DNA of 64,000 bases from contig CAJQUW010011511.1 of assembly GCA_907163375.1 (NCBI GenBank), forward strand, positions 62,001-126,000, written 5' to 3'. A model generated the notes under the pieces. It did not search any database, had not been told where the DNA came from, and was given only the letters and a program-made list of their open reading frames with translations. Shown piece after piece: positions 50,856-62,019 of the stretch (the first letter of the stretch is position 1; each line of letters opens with the position of its first letter). The DNA comes from Prostheceraeus crozeri (taxonomy: Eukaryota; Platyhelminthes; Polycladida; Euryleptidae). Position numbers and translations under genes: made by a program.

Positions 50856-53529
50856 TACATGTACATGTACATTTCATGATGACATCAACGATTAGGGGAC
50901 ACGATTCGGGTTCTGCCATACATGTCTGGGCAATTCACTTATTTCGGTGAATGCATTCAAGTCAAGACAAGTCTTTCATTAGAGTTGTACCGATTTTTTC
51001 ACTTAAATTTACGTAAAAATGACTATAATTTGGGTTTACTGCACAAATGGTCAATTCGGCTCGAATAACACAGTCGTGGTAGGCAAAGAAAATATTTCTA
51101 CCAAAATTAAATTTAACTGTCAGCTGCGAACTGGTTCAAAGTATCCGTACTGCATTTTTCAATCAGCATGTGTGCGCACGAGCCAGAAGGGCGATGTAAA
51201 GCATGATTGTTACTTGCAAGGAGCACTAAAATAACGCATCGAAGATAAAAACAAAGGCTCGATCGCCGAATTAGGCGAACTCTGCTGTATGCATATTCCT
51301 AAAGGTAGACCCCAGTCGCGTCCCCTAATCACTGATGTCGAGACATGTACTTAGCAAAGCATGTCTAAGCATTTAAGTGTACATGTACATGCACATGCAC
51401 AATATGCATTTTTGGTCAAGCATGTACATGCTACACCTGTTCGCCTTTAGAGTAAACATGGATATCGGAAGGACAGTTTCAATCAATGGAACTGTATGAT
51501 GCGCAGACGCATGTACATTGGTTCGATTTTTCTTAATTCTTAAATGAATTCGTAATAAAAGAGCTAGAGCAAGAAACAAGATGGGAAATAATTAACGGGA
51601 AGCTCTGCAAGCGGGAAGTTCAAGAAAATCCTGATTTTAGCAGCAAAAGAGAAAATGAGCAATTCAATGATTTCATTTTAAATCAATTTGATGCTCTCCT
51701 ATCAATTTGGAATTTATGTTCTACCAGAAACTTCCGTTACAATCCACTACAATATACTCTGTATTTTCTGTTATATTCCTATTGGCCTCCTGCTGTTTCC
51801 TGTTGTTCCTGTATATTCTGTTGTTTCTTGGATACCGCCTTCAAGATGAATTCAACAATGCTTTGTCACGGTCAGCTTCCATATAGGTCTCCCGGTGAAT
51901 TTTGAAAAATGTTCTGTAGTGAATGGCGTCACTTAAAACGAGTTTCCGATTCCACCGATTGTGACCTGCAATGCCTCCTCTCTTGTCAGCTACTAGGCGT
52001 CACTGAGGGCCTATTTCGCCTTTATTCGAACTCTGTTCCTCTATTGCTGCCCTGTATTTGCAAACATTCCGGAGTGCCTTATGCACAGGGACGCCGGCAA
52101 GGGTGTTGCATCTGTTGCACCCTCACGAAAATTCCTCATGATTTTTTATGAGATTTTTTCTCAAATATGTCTCATGAAATTATATGTGTAGTACGTTGTA
52201 CTTTTGATTCTTTATGACAAGAAGACAGTCAAATATGATAGTCCCCCTTGTTCGGCATGGCGCTGCAAATCGCTGTTTCGAAAAACTATAAGTAAAATCC
52301 CTTTTTCGCCAGATATCTTTTGTGACAAAATATGTCTTAAATGCCAACGATGTGACAAATTGAAGAAAATTCACTTAATGCACAAGCAATTACCTCTATC
52401 AGGTTAACTGTCACGGAACATGAAAATGCAGGTGTGTCAATAATGGCTGCTTTTCAATAGGATTGAATTTAAACATCATCTGCATCTATTTTCTATGTTA
52501 ATTATACTTTTGTGCCAATATTCCTCTTGTTGGTTATTTTAGTTCAATCTAAACTAAACACACCAACCAGGTCTTGAAACAATTAATCTTTACTCACCTC
52601 AAGGTAGTCCATCTGTTACAAATTCACAGTATATATGAGCTCCGACGACGAAGTGTTCTTCAGATGAGACACAAGACGACTGCTTCCAATCGGCGTCTGC
52701 CTTTCTTTGCTATTCACCATGCGTGAATCGTTGTTCCCACCCTACCTCCCCACGCATACAATCAATGACGTGATCATCCAATGAAAAACAAGAAACGTGG
52801 AACTTGGGATATGCGCCGTGAATACAAAGCTGTTTTGTCGCTGAGAAAGAATTTTTCTAACGAAACAAAAGGCTAAAAAGTTATAGACACACGGTGTTGT
52901 CGTGAGTTTCATTGACTGCAGCTGTTGCGACGAAAAAAAAGTGCACCGATTGAACTTACTAACCAATCACATATAGATGTAACGCACACTGAAGGGATGA
53001 TAAGTCATTGATTATAACTTTAATCGATTTAATCTAACGCCTTCTAAGCCGAAGCGCAAAAAGTTGTGTCTACTCGAGACCTGTGGTTAGTTAAGATTCG
53101 CGTTGATCTTAAATTTCAATGTTGCATCCAATCAAGCAAGCTGAAAAGAAGCATCGTGTGATGCTACTACCTAGGGATTGCAATTACTGGATCCCGTGGA
53201 CTTATGTAAATCCCGAAATCGCGGATTAATAATCGTATATTCGTGATTAACAGTTATTTTTATAGTTGGAATTAAGCTCCAAACTTCTTTGTCTTTATTC
53301 CGAGATTTGGAAAAGTATATGGAATTGCAATCGCTACTCGCCTATGTTCCATATAAAATAGAACAAAAATACTTGCAGTTAGTTAGAATCAAACCGTGAC
53401 AGTAACGGCAGCCTCCCAAGACGGTATTTGCTACGGGAGTTTATGTTGACGAAGTACTGACTTTGACATGTTGTACTGTTCGATCGATCACATGGATGGA
53501 TAGATAGTTCAGATATATCACGAAACCAA

Positions 53530-53880
53530 GGAATTCTCATTCTCATGATGTTCTAATGAATGCTCATGATTTCCTCATGAACATAATAATTCTCATAGCA
53601 ACCTCATGAATACTCATGATTTTCCTATGAACATAATAAATCTCATAGCAACCTCATGAATACTCATGATTTTCCTATGAACTTATCATGAGATATTATC
53701 GTCATGAATTGTCTCATTATCACTCATGATATTCTCATCAAAGTATTACGAGATTATCATGAGTTAAATATTTTCTTATGAGAGAATCATGAAGCTCATA
53801 ATATTCTCATGAGATCTCATAAAAATCTCATGAATCCGCATTAAATTTCATGAGTTCTCATGTAAAATTTTCCTCATAAA
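53530..53880 (+). repeat. CTCATGA-rich minisatellite
   Basis: A unit of ~55 bp (ACCTCATGAATACTCATGAT, then TTTCCTATGAACATAATAAA-type sequence) repeats about three times, then dissolves into irregular CTCATGA motifs. Confidence 0.75.
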
Positions 53881-54391
53881 TTGCGGTAATTCTAATTTTT
53901 TTTATTTTTATATTATGAAAAATAGATACTTTTGATTCATTTCTGTGAACAGTGCCTCTGTGTGAAGATCATTGATTGTCAAAGAATAATTTTATTTGAG
54001 CATGCTTGGTTTGACACACTGTCTCGAAAGGTTCAAGACATCCTCACGATATTTTCCAGATCACGATCCATCCTCACGATATTCACGATTTTTAGAGATG
54101 TAATAATGGTTTTAGTGATATATTGAATTAAAAAAGTGATTACTACAACGTCTCATTTGCCCCGATGTATGGAGTAGTTTCCAGTATATTTGATTTTTGC
54201 AATAGAATCTACTTGATTCGGTGACTAAAAAGAGACATCCTATAAGAACCGGATTGACGTTTGGTCAGACATTGTCAAAATTCAGCTTCTAAAATCAGAA
54301 TATATTTTTCTTATGCCAGTATTTTGAAAGAATTACTTTTATATTGCTTGAACATGAGTGCTTTAAGGGGACGATCATAATGAACATGAAA

Positions 54392-54465
54392 GTTCAACCC
54401 AAATATGTGTTAATTAAATGCCACAATAATGAGTGCCGTTTAATATACACGTATTTGGGCTGAAC
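54392..54465. repeat. Hairpin-forming inverted repeat
   Basis: GTTCAACCCAAATATGTG (54392-54409) pairs with CACGTATTTGGGCTGAAC (54448-54465), 16 of 18 bases, around a 38-bp AT-rich loop. Possibly a short MITE or an end pair. Confidence 0.65.
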
Positions 54466-55597
54466 ATTTAATTTTATGACTTCAACATTGATGAGACGCA
54501 GCAAGTGCACAGCCACATAACCTAGGATGGGCCTCCACTGCGGTTTCCGGTGCCCCTTAACATTATATCCAATCAAGTTGGATGTAATTGCACTTATACA
54601 AGGGCGTTTCATCATAGTTGAGAGCTAGCATGTTATACAAAATACAAGACTAATTCCGATCGGAAAATCACTTCCTTCGTACATGCTAATTGCGCATGTC
54701 TACAGGTCCATCATCAAAGGCGACTGATGATGTACATGTAGTTGCATACTTAAATTCATTTTAATTGCATAGGCTATCATTTGGCCAGCGTGATCAAAAA
54801 TAAATTGAATGTAGGACTTGACGCATACAAGTACGCCTAATTTTACATGCTTCCATTTACATGCTACCGGTATATAGACCTGCTATCGCAGTCTTAAGGC
54901 CAATTCATAGTCGTCGTGTATCAGGTCTCAATGATGCAACGTGATCACAGGGAGAGCCTGTTACACAGGGAAGAAAGCACTCGACACAAATTAGTCATGG
55001 CCAAACATGTAATGAAAACTGACCGCATCGAACCGGTGTTCATAGTTTCTCCGTTTTGCGCATTGCATCGTTGGCATAAATGAGATATGGAACGCCAACA
55101 TACAGCAAATACAGCTATTATTATTATATATTTAGTATACGACCGTAGATATTGTACTTTTTCAACCGGTGTCAGTTATCACATTGACCTCGGAATCCTA
55201 CCAGGAATCAGGGAGGTCAAGCCGCTTGACTCAAGCGCACGCCTTAGAATGTGGGCACTTCCGAGCAGTGCTGCCTTAAGCAAATGAGATTAGTTATGTT
55301 GTTCGTAATAATTCGTAATTCGTAATTGTTATTATTATTATTCGTTCTATATATCGCGCTATATATCGTACTCATAACATCGCGATATTTATCAAACCCG
55401 AACACGAATTTCTTTCAGTCCGATTACATGTCTCTGGAGTACAATATACACGTCAGTGATTGAGGAGAATCCCGATGAATAATATCATGCTTGCATTACA
55501 CTTTGTTTTATTCAATTACAAATATGTCAAAATCTCGAAGAAAAATTTGGATCATACATGAATGATTAATGATTAAGCCCTGAGCATTGTTCCATGC

Positions 55598-55741
55598 CTA
55601 TGCAATCCACAATTCTTGATCAATGAGGAATTCTATGTCCCGGAGATTATTGCCAGACGTTAAGCGACTGAGGAGTGCTCTCAGTTCCCGAATTGATTTG
55701 ACTTGTTCATCCAAGTAGTTAGTTTCCAAAAAGTCTTGCAA
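55598..55741 (-). CDS. Ferritin, terminal exon
   Basis: On the minus strand, acceptor TATTTTATTTCAG precedes 55741. The 47-residue frame begins LQDFLETNYLDEQVKSIREL, the highly conserved D/E-helix segment of ferritin (DFLE..YLDEQV..I.EL), continues ALLSRL, and ends in a divergent tail at TAG 55598-55600. The exon begins in phase 0, matching the exon at 61882-62019. Ferritin stores iron in a 24-subunit cage; the ferroxidase residues lie in earlier exons, so chain type cannot be judged. Confidence 0.8.
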   Translation of the reverse strand: MQDFLETNYLDEQVKSIRELRALLSRLTSGNNLRDIEFLIDQELWIA

Positions 55742-56490
55742 CTGAAATAAAATACATTACTATTAGTTGGGCGTTCATAAAAAGAAAATTTTGTGAAAAA
55801 GGATAAAAGCAACTATTCATTGCACATGTAACTGCCATGTATGGCTACCTTAATGATTCGAAAAATTAATCATGCGTACCTAGAATATTTGAAATGCATG
55901 AAATGTGATTCTAATTAAGTAGAGGATTGCCATTGTTGAATCTTCCTGCTAAGTCCCTACTTGCTAGGTGACATGCCACGCTCAATTACGCGTAATTCAC
56001 GCATAAACTTAAACATCCGTGGCTATGCGTGTGACATTGCTGCAACATCTGTCTGCAGTCCTGTTATAAAGACTTTGCGTCTCATGTGTCTGCATGTATC
56101 AGAGGCTAAACAATGTGACAGGAACTCAAATTTCATGCTCAGGGAAGACAGAACATGCTTAGCGGTTCATCCATGGTTCAAGCGGCAGCGCATGCAACTG
56201 CAGACGACGCGCAAACTACAGTACGCGACAGCAAGTTGTCATACATCTATTCCATATGTGATATTTGCGCTTTGAACGTCGTTAAAATACTATGACGCTA
56301 AGATAATGAATCTAAGATAGTGAATTACACCATTAGCAATTTCTATGTTCCTTTATTGTTGTTCAAAATCTGTCAATTCATGGTTAGGGAATGATATCTT
56401 GTCTTGCTTGGATACTACCGTGATTGATTCATCACATTTAGTATTCAATGCAAAGCGCACATTCAGTCAATTGATCTTTATTGCATCGAG
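55742..56490. other. Ferritin intron, nothing else recognised
   Basis: Part of the long intron between the two ferritin exons. A plus-strand frame at 55961-56275 is unrecognisable. Confidence 0.45.
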
Positions 56491-57340
56491 ATGGATTCAC
56501 GCGAAGCTACGCGAATCAAGGTTTTGACACTGTCCGAGAACACTGAAAAGTCTCAGAAAAAAATAGCAGCTATTTCTGGCATAACACAGTCGGGAGTGTC
56601 GAGGATAATGAAGGCCTATAGAGACTCTAGTACAACGGCTACTCAATACCAAAAGTGCGGAGGTCACAACAAGACAATTGATGACAGAGCACTTAGACAC
56701 ATTCGGCAACTCTCCCTGCGCTCACCACAAATGACTGCAAGACAAATCCAAGATCAAGTTGGTCCTATGGGTGATGATGTGAGCCTTCGGACAGTGCAGC
56801 AAGGATTTCTATAGACCGACAGCATGACAAGAAAGCCCATTGTTCGGCCTTTTTTGTCGGAGAAGCAGATGAAAACCAGTGGCCATTGAAGCATTCTCAT
56901 TGATCTCTTGATGAATGAAAATTAGTACTTTGGAGTGATGAAACTTTTCTCTGCCTGTCAGATGCGTCCAACAAATTTGTGAGACGTGTGGATGGTCATC
57001 CATTAACTAAAGATCATTACAAATTCACTACAAAATACCCCACAAAGATGATGATCTAGGCGTGCTTCTCATTTTATGGACCAGATCTGGACAAAACTCT
57101 CAAATCAGAAAAATATGTTAACCGAATAATTAACCATTGTGTTATTCCTGAAATTAATTCAACTTATCACAATGGTAATTGCTATTTTCAACAAAACAAT
57201 ACCCATGTCATGTTAGCCGGATATGTATGGCACATTTTCGATGAGAGGGAATCAATATTTTGACGTGACCAAGTCAATCGCCAGACCTTAACCCCAACGA
57301 AAATTAGTGGGCCATTGCAAAAATGCCTATGAATAAAGCT
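56491..57340 (+). pseudogene. Tc1-like transposase, heavily decayed
   Basis: From ATG 56491 a helix-turn-helix region (KSQKKIAAISGITQSGVSRI) and a second helix bundle are open for 107 codons. Then in changing frames: LWSDETFLC-like block (near 56940), QQNNTHVM (near 57195) and the SPDLNPNEN-like block (near 57290). Many stops. I could not define the ends of the transposon. Confidence 0.7.
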
Positions 57341-58029
57341 CACTGCTTCATCTGCTTCTTCTGTTTCATCTACGAGGCAATGAGGCGTGAAATAGAAATT
57401 TCATCAGAAGCAATTGGTTTCAATGAGCTCAAAATTCCAAAGACGATGCAACGTCTAAAACTGATCAATATTTCCATTGATAAGATGAAGGAAATGCCCT
57501 TTATATCTGACGTAGATTTTGCTATATACAGGCAGTGGGTGTGTCAGTACTCAATTAGATAGAGATACGACAGCTGTCAAGATATTCTACATTTCGTACC
57601 AACAAGACATGAAGATTTTATGATTGAAAAACGCTTAGCATACTACCTAACTGAGGATTTTCTAACACACGGTTCGTCGTTGGAACGACAATCCGAGAAA
57701 CGGCTATTACACACCTATGATCCTACGCATATGACCCCAAGTATATATTGCAACTTTTGCTACCTGACCTTCTCAGAGCATTCTTGGTGCTTTAAGAGCA
57801 AAATATTTTGTCCAAAATACCGAATGCCTTCTAATTATCAGTATAAATAATGACTACCTCTTATCATAAAATAACAAAAGATTTATTACATTCTTTGTGG
57901 GATAAGAAACAAGTTAGCAATGGTGTCGAGTGAGTGCTGATCTCACAGAGATGGATTCGGCTGTCGCGAATACTCTAACGTCGCTACTACGCTTCTATCT
58001 CAGCATTTGTATGTAGTGGTAGAGAGAAG
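57341..58029. other. Ferritin intron, nothing recognised
   Basis: Two short open frames (57323-57562 and 57620-57850) lack recognisable features. Confidence 0.35.
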
Positions 58030-58310
58030 TGGAGAGATATGTCTCCCTTTGGCTTACGTGATTGGTCAAGCGCGCAATGCCTAAGGAAAGCTGTATTAGG
58101 GAACACTCAATCTACCGCTGTGACATTGAAGTTTGAACATCTGCCAAGTGAACTGTACATATCTTTGACTCAATATTTCTCCGCGAAAAATTCGTCAAAT
58201 GGAAATATTATCCACATCGTTCGACTCCTCACGATCGAAATTTACTGAATGTGAGCGTGCAATGCGGTGTTAGTGATCCAGTTCGTCAGAATTCAGACTT
58301 CGATTTGCAC
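58030..58310 (+). repeat. Interspersed repeat, plus copy of an inverted pair
   Basis: Shares CTTACGTGATTGGTCAA-type sequence, 'atatctttgactcaat', 'ttctccgcga' and 'cagaattcagact' with 59915-60215, which is inverted. Diverged; no coding content recognised. Confidence 0.6.
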
Positions 58311-58639
58311 TACGTTCAATGGAAAATGGATATTCTTGCCCTTCGGGACTAGTTCTAGACGTGACCATTAGTATTAAAAAATGTCATCTCTAGACTAAAC
58401 AACGCTGTGGCTGATCTGAAGTGAAAGACTTTTATTAGTGCGCTAGCAGTCTAAGTGGGCTACATGAAAATCGCTATATATGAAGGACCATTACCATTCC
58501 TGGTCCTGTCATCGTGCGCTTTCAAATATTTGTGTCATGAAATGATAAATCTTGCAATAAACAACGGCCTCGGTATTCTAGAAAAATATCGCGAACGGTA
58601 GCTTGGAAGCTATGTATAATAAATCGACTAAAGCGCATG

Positions 58640-58870
58640 GTAAATTTAAAAACACGATGGAGGCTTATTCAGACATATGTCATGCCTCACTTCGAGTATT
58701 CATCATCTCTCCTTATGTTCTCGTCGCCTACCGCATCAAGCTATAAAACTAGAAAGCATGTATGAGCGATGCTCACTCACGCACTGAGAGACTACAGAGC
58801 TTTACTTAATCAATTGCAAGGATCGTCTGGACCACATCCGAACTTTAAACGAAAAATGGGCACCTATCGT
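58640..58870 (+). pseudogene. LINE reverse-transcriptase C-terminal fragment
   Basis: One frame reads RLIQTYVMPHFEYSSSLLMF, the segment after the palm in CR1/Jockey-like LINE proteins, followed by a stop and frame changes. Short and decayed. Confidence 0.5.
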
Positions 58871-59018
58871 TATTCGAAGAATGAAATCAATTGAGAGCAC
58901 AATGAGGAAATCAAAAGGATGCGTTTCGTGACCTCTTTTGTTATAAAAGTACTACAGAATTATAGGGAATTTTCAGTGTAATCCTGGATGCAATCTGACA
59001 CCAATTGTTTTCCTTCAG

Positions 59019-59333
59019 CTATTTGATGACTCTCCAATCGAATCCAGAAGAAACATTTTCAGGCAACCAAAATGCTCCACTAAGACGTTCGATCAAAAAT
59101 CAATGCGTTATCAAGGAGCAAGTTTTTTGGAACAAGATGACCAAGGAAACCCGATTGACGAGTCACCAATCACAAACAGTGTTGCAGGCAATTTGAAAAC
59201 AATTGCAGCAGCTCAGCGGAGTGAACACAACTTGACTTCATTTCATTTTAACTTCCTTGCCTTACAATTTTTATGTGTTATTTACAATTATGCCTTGTAT
59301 ACAGTAATCACATACAATGCACCAGTGCCGTGA
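59019..59333 (+). CDS. Terminal exon of an unknown plus-strand gene
   Basis: Acceptor TTGTTTTCCTTCAG ends at 59018. The frame is open for 104 residues from LFDDSPIESRRNIFRQPKC to TGA. It has a dibasic RR, one cysteine upstream, an NLT glycosylation site, and ends in a hydrophobic stretch (FNFLALQFLCVIYNYALYTV), as in GPI-anchored or membrane-attached proteins. Family not recognised. It lies inside the ferritin intron, opposite strand. Confidence 0.45.
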   Translation, partial: LFDDSPIESRRNIFRQPKCSTKTFDQKSMRYQGASFLEQDDQGNPIDESPITNSVAGNLKTIAAAQRSEHNLTSFHFNFLALQFLCVIYNYALYTVITYNAPVP

Positions 59334-59914
59334 AAAAATCGTACTCTCTCTCTCTCTCTCTCTTCGGTAAATAATATTACTTATTAAATGTCATCATGTA
59401 TTGGCTAATCTTTTGACACCAATTAGGCTAATATGTTTAAATTTGCTAGTGTACGTATATGTTTGAAACAATGATGTTTGAAAATTGTGTTAAGATACTG
59501 GCATTCGACTGATGCAGAGAATAAACAAAAACGACATTAAAAAAATTTTTTTTTTTTTAAAATAATGCAGGAGACCATACTGATGACTGATGCAACATAA
59601 AATGGCCAACATTTTTATTAATCATTATTAGTTAAATATATTAAATTAAGAATTGCCAACTCAATTTTTCATGGTTGTTGTCAATCTCTATCAAAGCAGG
59701 AGCCTACTAAGCCGACATTGGATCGGATTTCAGTGAGATACAGATCGCCGAAATAGTTTTTCTCAACGGCTAACGGAGTTAAGTTTTTCTTCGTCTACAC
59801 CACAGAGATGAATTACATTATATGTGTGTTGCAGAGATGACTTTGCTCAATACTGATGGTCACCGCCAGAACTAGAGCAAGAAAATCAATTTTCCACTGA
59901 GCATATTGAAAATT
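59334..59914. other. Ferritin intron; (TC)n microsatellite at 59345-59363
   Basis: Apart from the TC run and an A/T homopolymer region near 59540-59560 nothing is recognised. Confidence 0.5.
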
Positions 59915-60215
59915 CAAGTCTGAATTCTGGCGAACCAGAAGATTGACACCATATCAAAAGTTTTTTAGCTCCCGTCGGATTTGGATCGTGAATAGTCGAA
60001 TGGTGTGGATGATATTTCCATTTGACTAAATTATCGCGGAGAAAAATTGAGTCAAAGATATGCATTTTTCACTCGACGGATGGTCGGTCTTCAGTGCAAC
60101 AATGAAGTTGGTGTGTTCCCGATTGCGAATTTCTTCATCCAATGCGAGTCTTTGACCAATCACGCAAGCCAAAGGAAGACGAATAATCTCTATGTCAGTT
60201 TCTGTCACTTGCTAT
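59915..60215 (-). repeat. Interspersed repeat, minus copy of an inverted pair
   Basis: Inverted and diverged relative to 58030-58310; the minus-strand frame 60026-60208 is not shared by the other copy and is probably fortuitous. Confidence 0.6.
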
Positions 60216-61881
60216 CCAGTGGCTGAGACAAAATCATGCCACCTCTACACTCTGTGGGTCTGCACAAAGGTTGTGCGCACTAGCCACCTCCTATTCGTCC
60301 TCTAAGAGCTTCCGGTGTGGATTGATTGCCGTCCCGACATTTTCTGAGAACTGCGGAACCTGAGACCTGCGCATCCCTCCAATTGTACCCGTGTTGTATC
60401 CAGACTGCTCGGAGTGACATGACAGTGTCGCCAGTTCATTCACAGATCTCAGCTACCCACTGACTTTATCATAACCTGTCTAAACATGTGACTCAATGAT
60501 CGTTATATCATGCAAACTGGAAATTGAAAGTGTTATTCTCATGTGCATAAACTTGCTACTTTCAGCACTTATTCGATATATGTACTCAAGTGCGATACTT
60601 TGTTGTTGAATGATCGAAGCTACGATACTTCAAATAAAAATGTCTGTTAGTAGTTATGGCTGGTTCGTAGCTAGTATTCAGGTTTCAGTACACTTTTCTC
60701 CTTACTCATTTGGGACTTTATGGGAATAACGGTTGCATGCTCACATTGTCATTTAATTTTGCCAGGATTATTAAAAGGAATGAAGCTACTCGTTGCTCCC
60801 AATTTCTCATCATCCATGTGCATCTATAGGATGCAACACACTCATCAGTTGTTTTCTCCTCCCTAGTGTATTTTTTCTATGACTTCAAGGCACGTCAGCC
60901 GCTGTCTCCCGGACCGCACCTCAGATCATTCCCGTCAAATAACTAAAACTATACTAACTGCTCTTGACTTGCTTCTTTCGCATCATGTCCTAAAAACTGC
61001 AGCTGTTCCTCTCCTGCTATATTGGACGCATCTCACATGCTGCATGAACCATGCGAAAGAACCTCCACGTCAGATATCTTCTCAACCATGAATTTAGCCA
61101 TCATTCTCCTTAGCTCCACATCTACAAAAGCTCATAGCTTGTTTTCATTTCATTGATGAATATAAGCTCATGTCTCCTTGATTGGATGGATACCTATCCT
61201 CCTATGATCATAAAAGCTCCTGGTAAAAGCTAGGTTTGAAAGCTTATTTTCAATATGTCTTGTCAACGTATAACGGAATTTTTCGAAGGATGTACAAATT
61301 CAAATTTGAACAATTATTATTCATAGAGCGGAGGATCTACGATTCAAAAAAGCGAAAGAATACCGTCATTGATTTTTTGCCTATGTATCCAATCCCTTTT
61401 CTGGATTCTTTCCGCTCTTTGGCACGGTGTTTTGATCTTGAGGGGTCTTGATGGGAGGGGTGCATCATAAATCAATATCCCAAACGGGGTGAGGACTAAT
61501 GAAAGTCAACAAGTTGATAGTCCTTTTCGTAGTTATCGATTAGAGTAGGCAATGCAGTGACACTTTTCTGCCACTTCACTATTCGCATATCATTCTTCCT
61601 CATCAGTTTCGCGTAAGTCACAATTTGGCGTGCGTCAAACACTTATTTAATACAAACACTGCAGGGCTGAATTTACATGTTTCTTAAAAGAAGTAGAAAC
61701 TAAAACCAAGCAAAATTTTCCGATGTTTTAGAAAACATTTAACAGCTTGCATTTGGGTGTGATATCGAATCAACCATCCACAACCATCTCAAAGTTTTTG
61801 TTTGCAACGTGAAATGAATCAGCCTGTGTAGACACGCCCATGATGGACACAAAATGATTGTTAGTGTCAGCCTTACCTCAC
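60216..61881. other. Ferritin intron, nothing recognised
   Basis: Short open frames at 60879-61091 and 61236-61451 have no recognisable content. Confidence 0.4.
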
Positions 61882-62019
61882 ATGTTGTGGTTGGATCACC
61901 AGCATCATCTCGCTTTTCTTGTGGAGATTCAACAGACTTTGTTTGATCTCCATCTCCACCGTGATTGCTTTTTTCTCTTGCTTTAGTGACGTTGTTTGTC
62001 GGAAACATCCATTCTTGGC
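61882..62019 (-). CDS. Ferritin, penultimate exon
   Basis: On the minus strand, acceptor AATTTTCTTTCAG precedes 62019; donor GTGAGG follows 61882. The 46 codons contain EMEIKQSLLNLHKKSE, matching the ferritin helix C pattern (E...NQSLLDLH), and end PQH, which in phase 0 joins the LQDFLE of the terminal exon. A rival donor two bases further (GTAAGG) would break the frame. The N-terminal half is less typical. Earlier exons must lie beyond the window or are too divergent to see. Confidence 0.6.

Larger units (their letters stand above)
50858..55597. other. Host DNA with minor repeats
   Basis: No gene supported. The frame 51019-51234 (+; six cysteines in 71 codons) and 51909-52151 (+) are open but unassigned. 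Includes the CTCATGA-rich satellite at 53530-53880 and the hairpin at 54392-54465 (separate entries). Confidence 0.4.
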
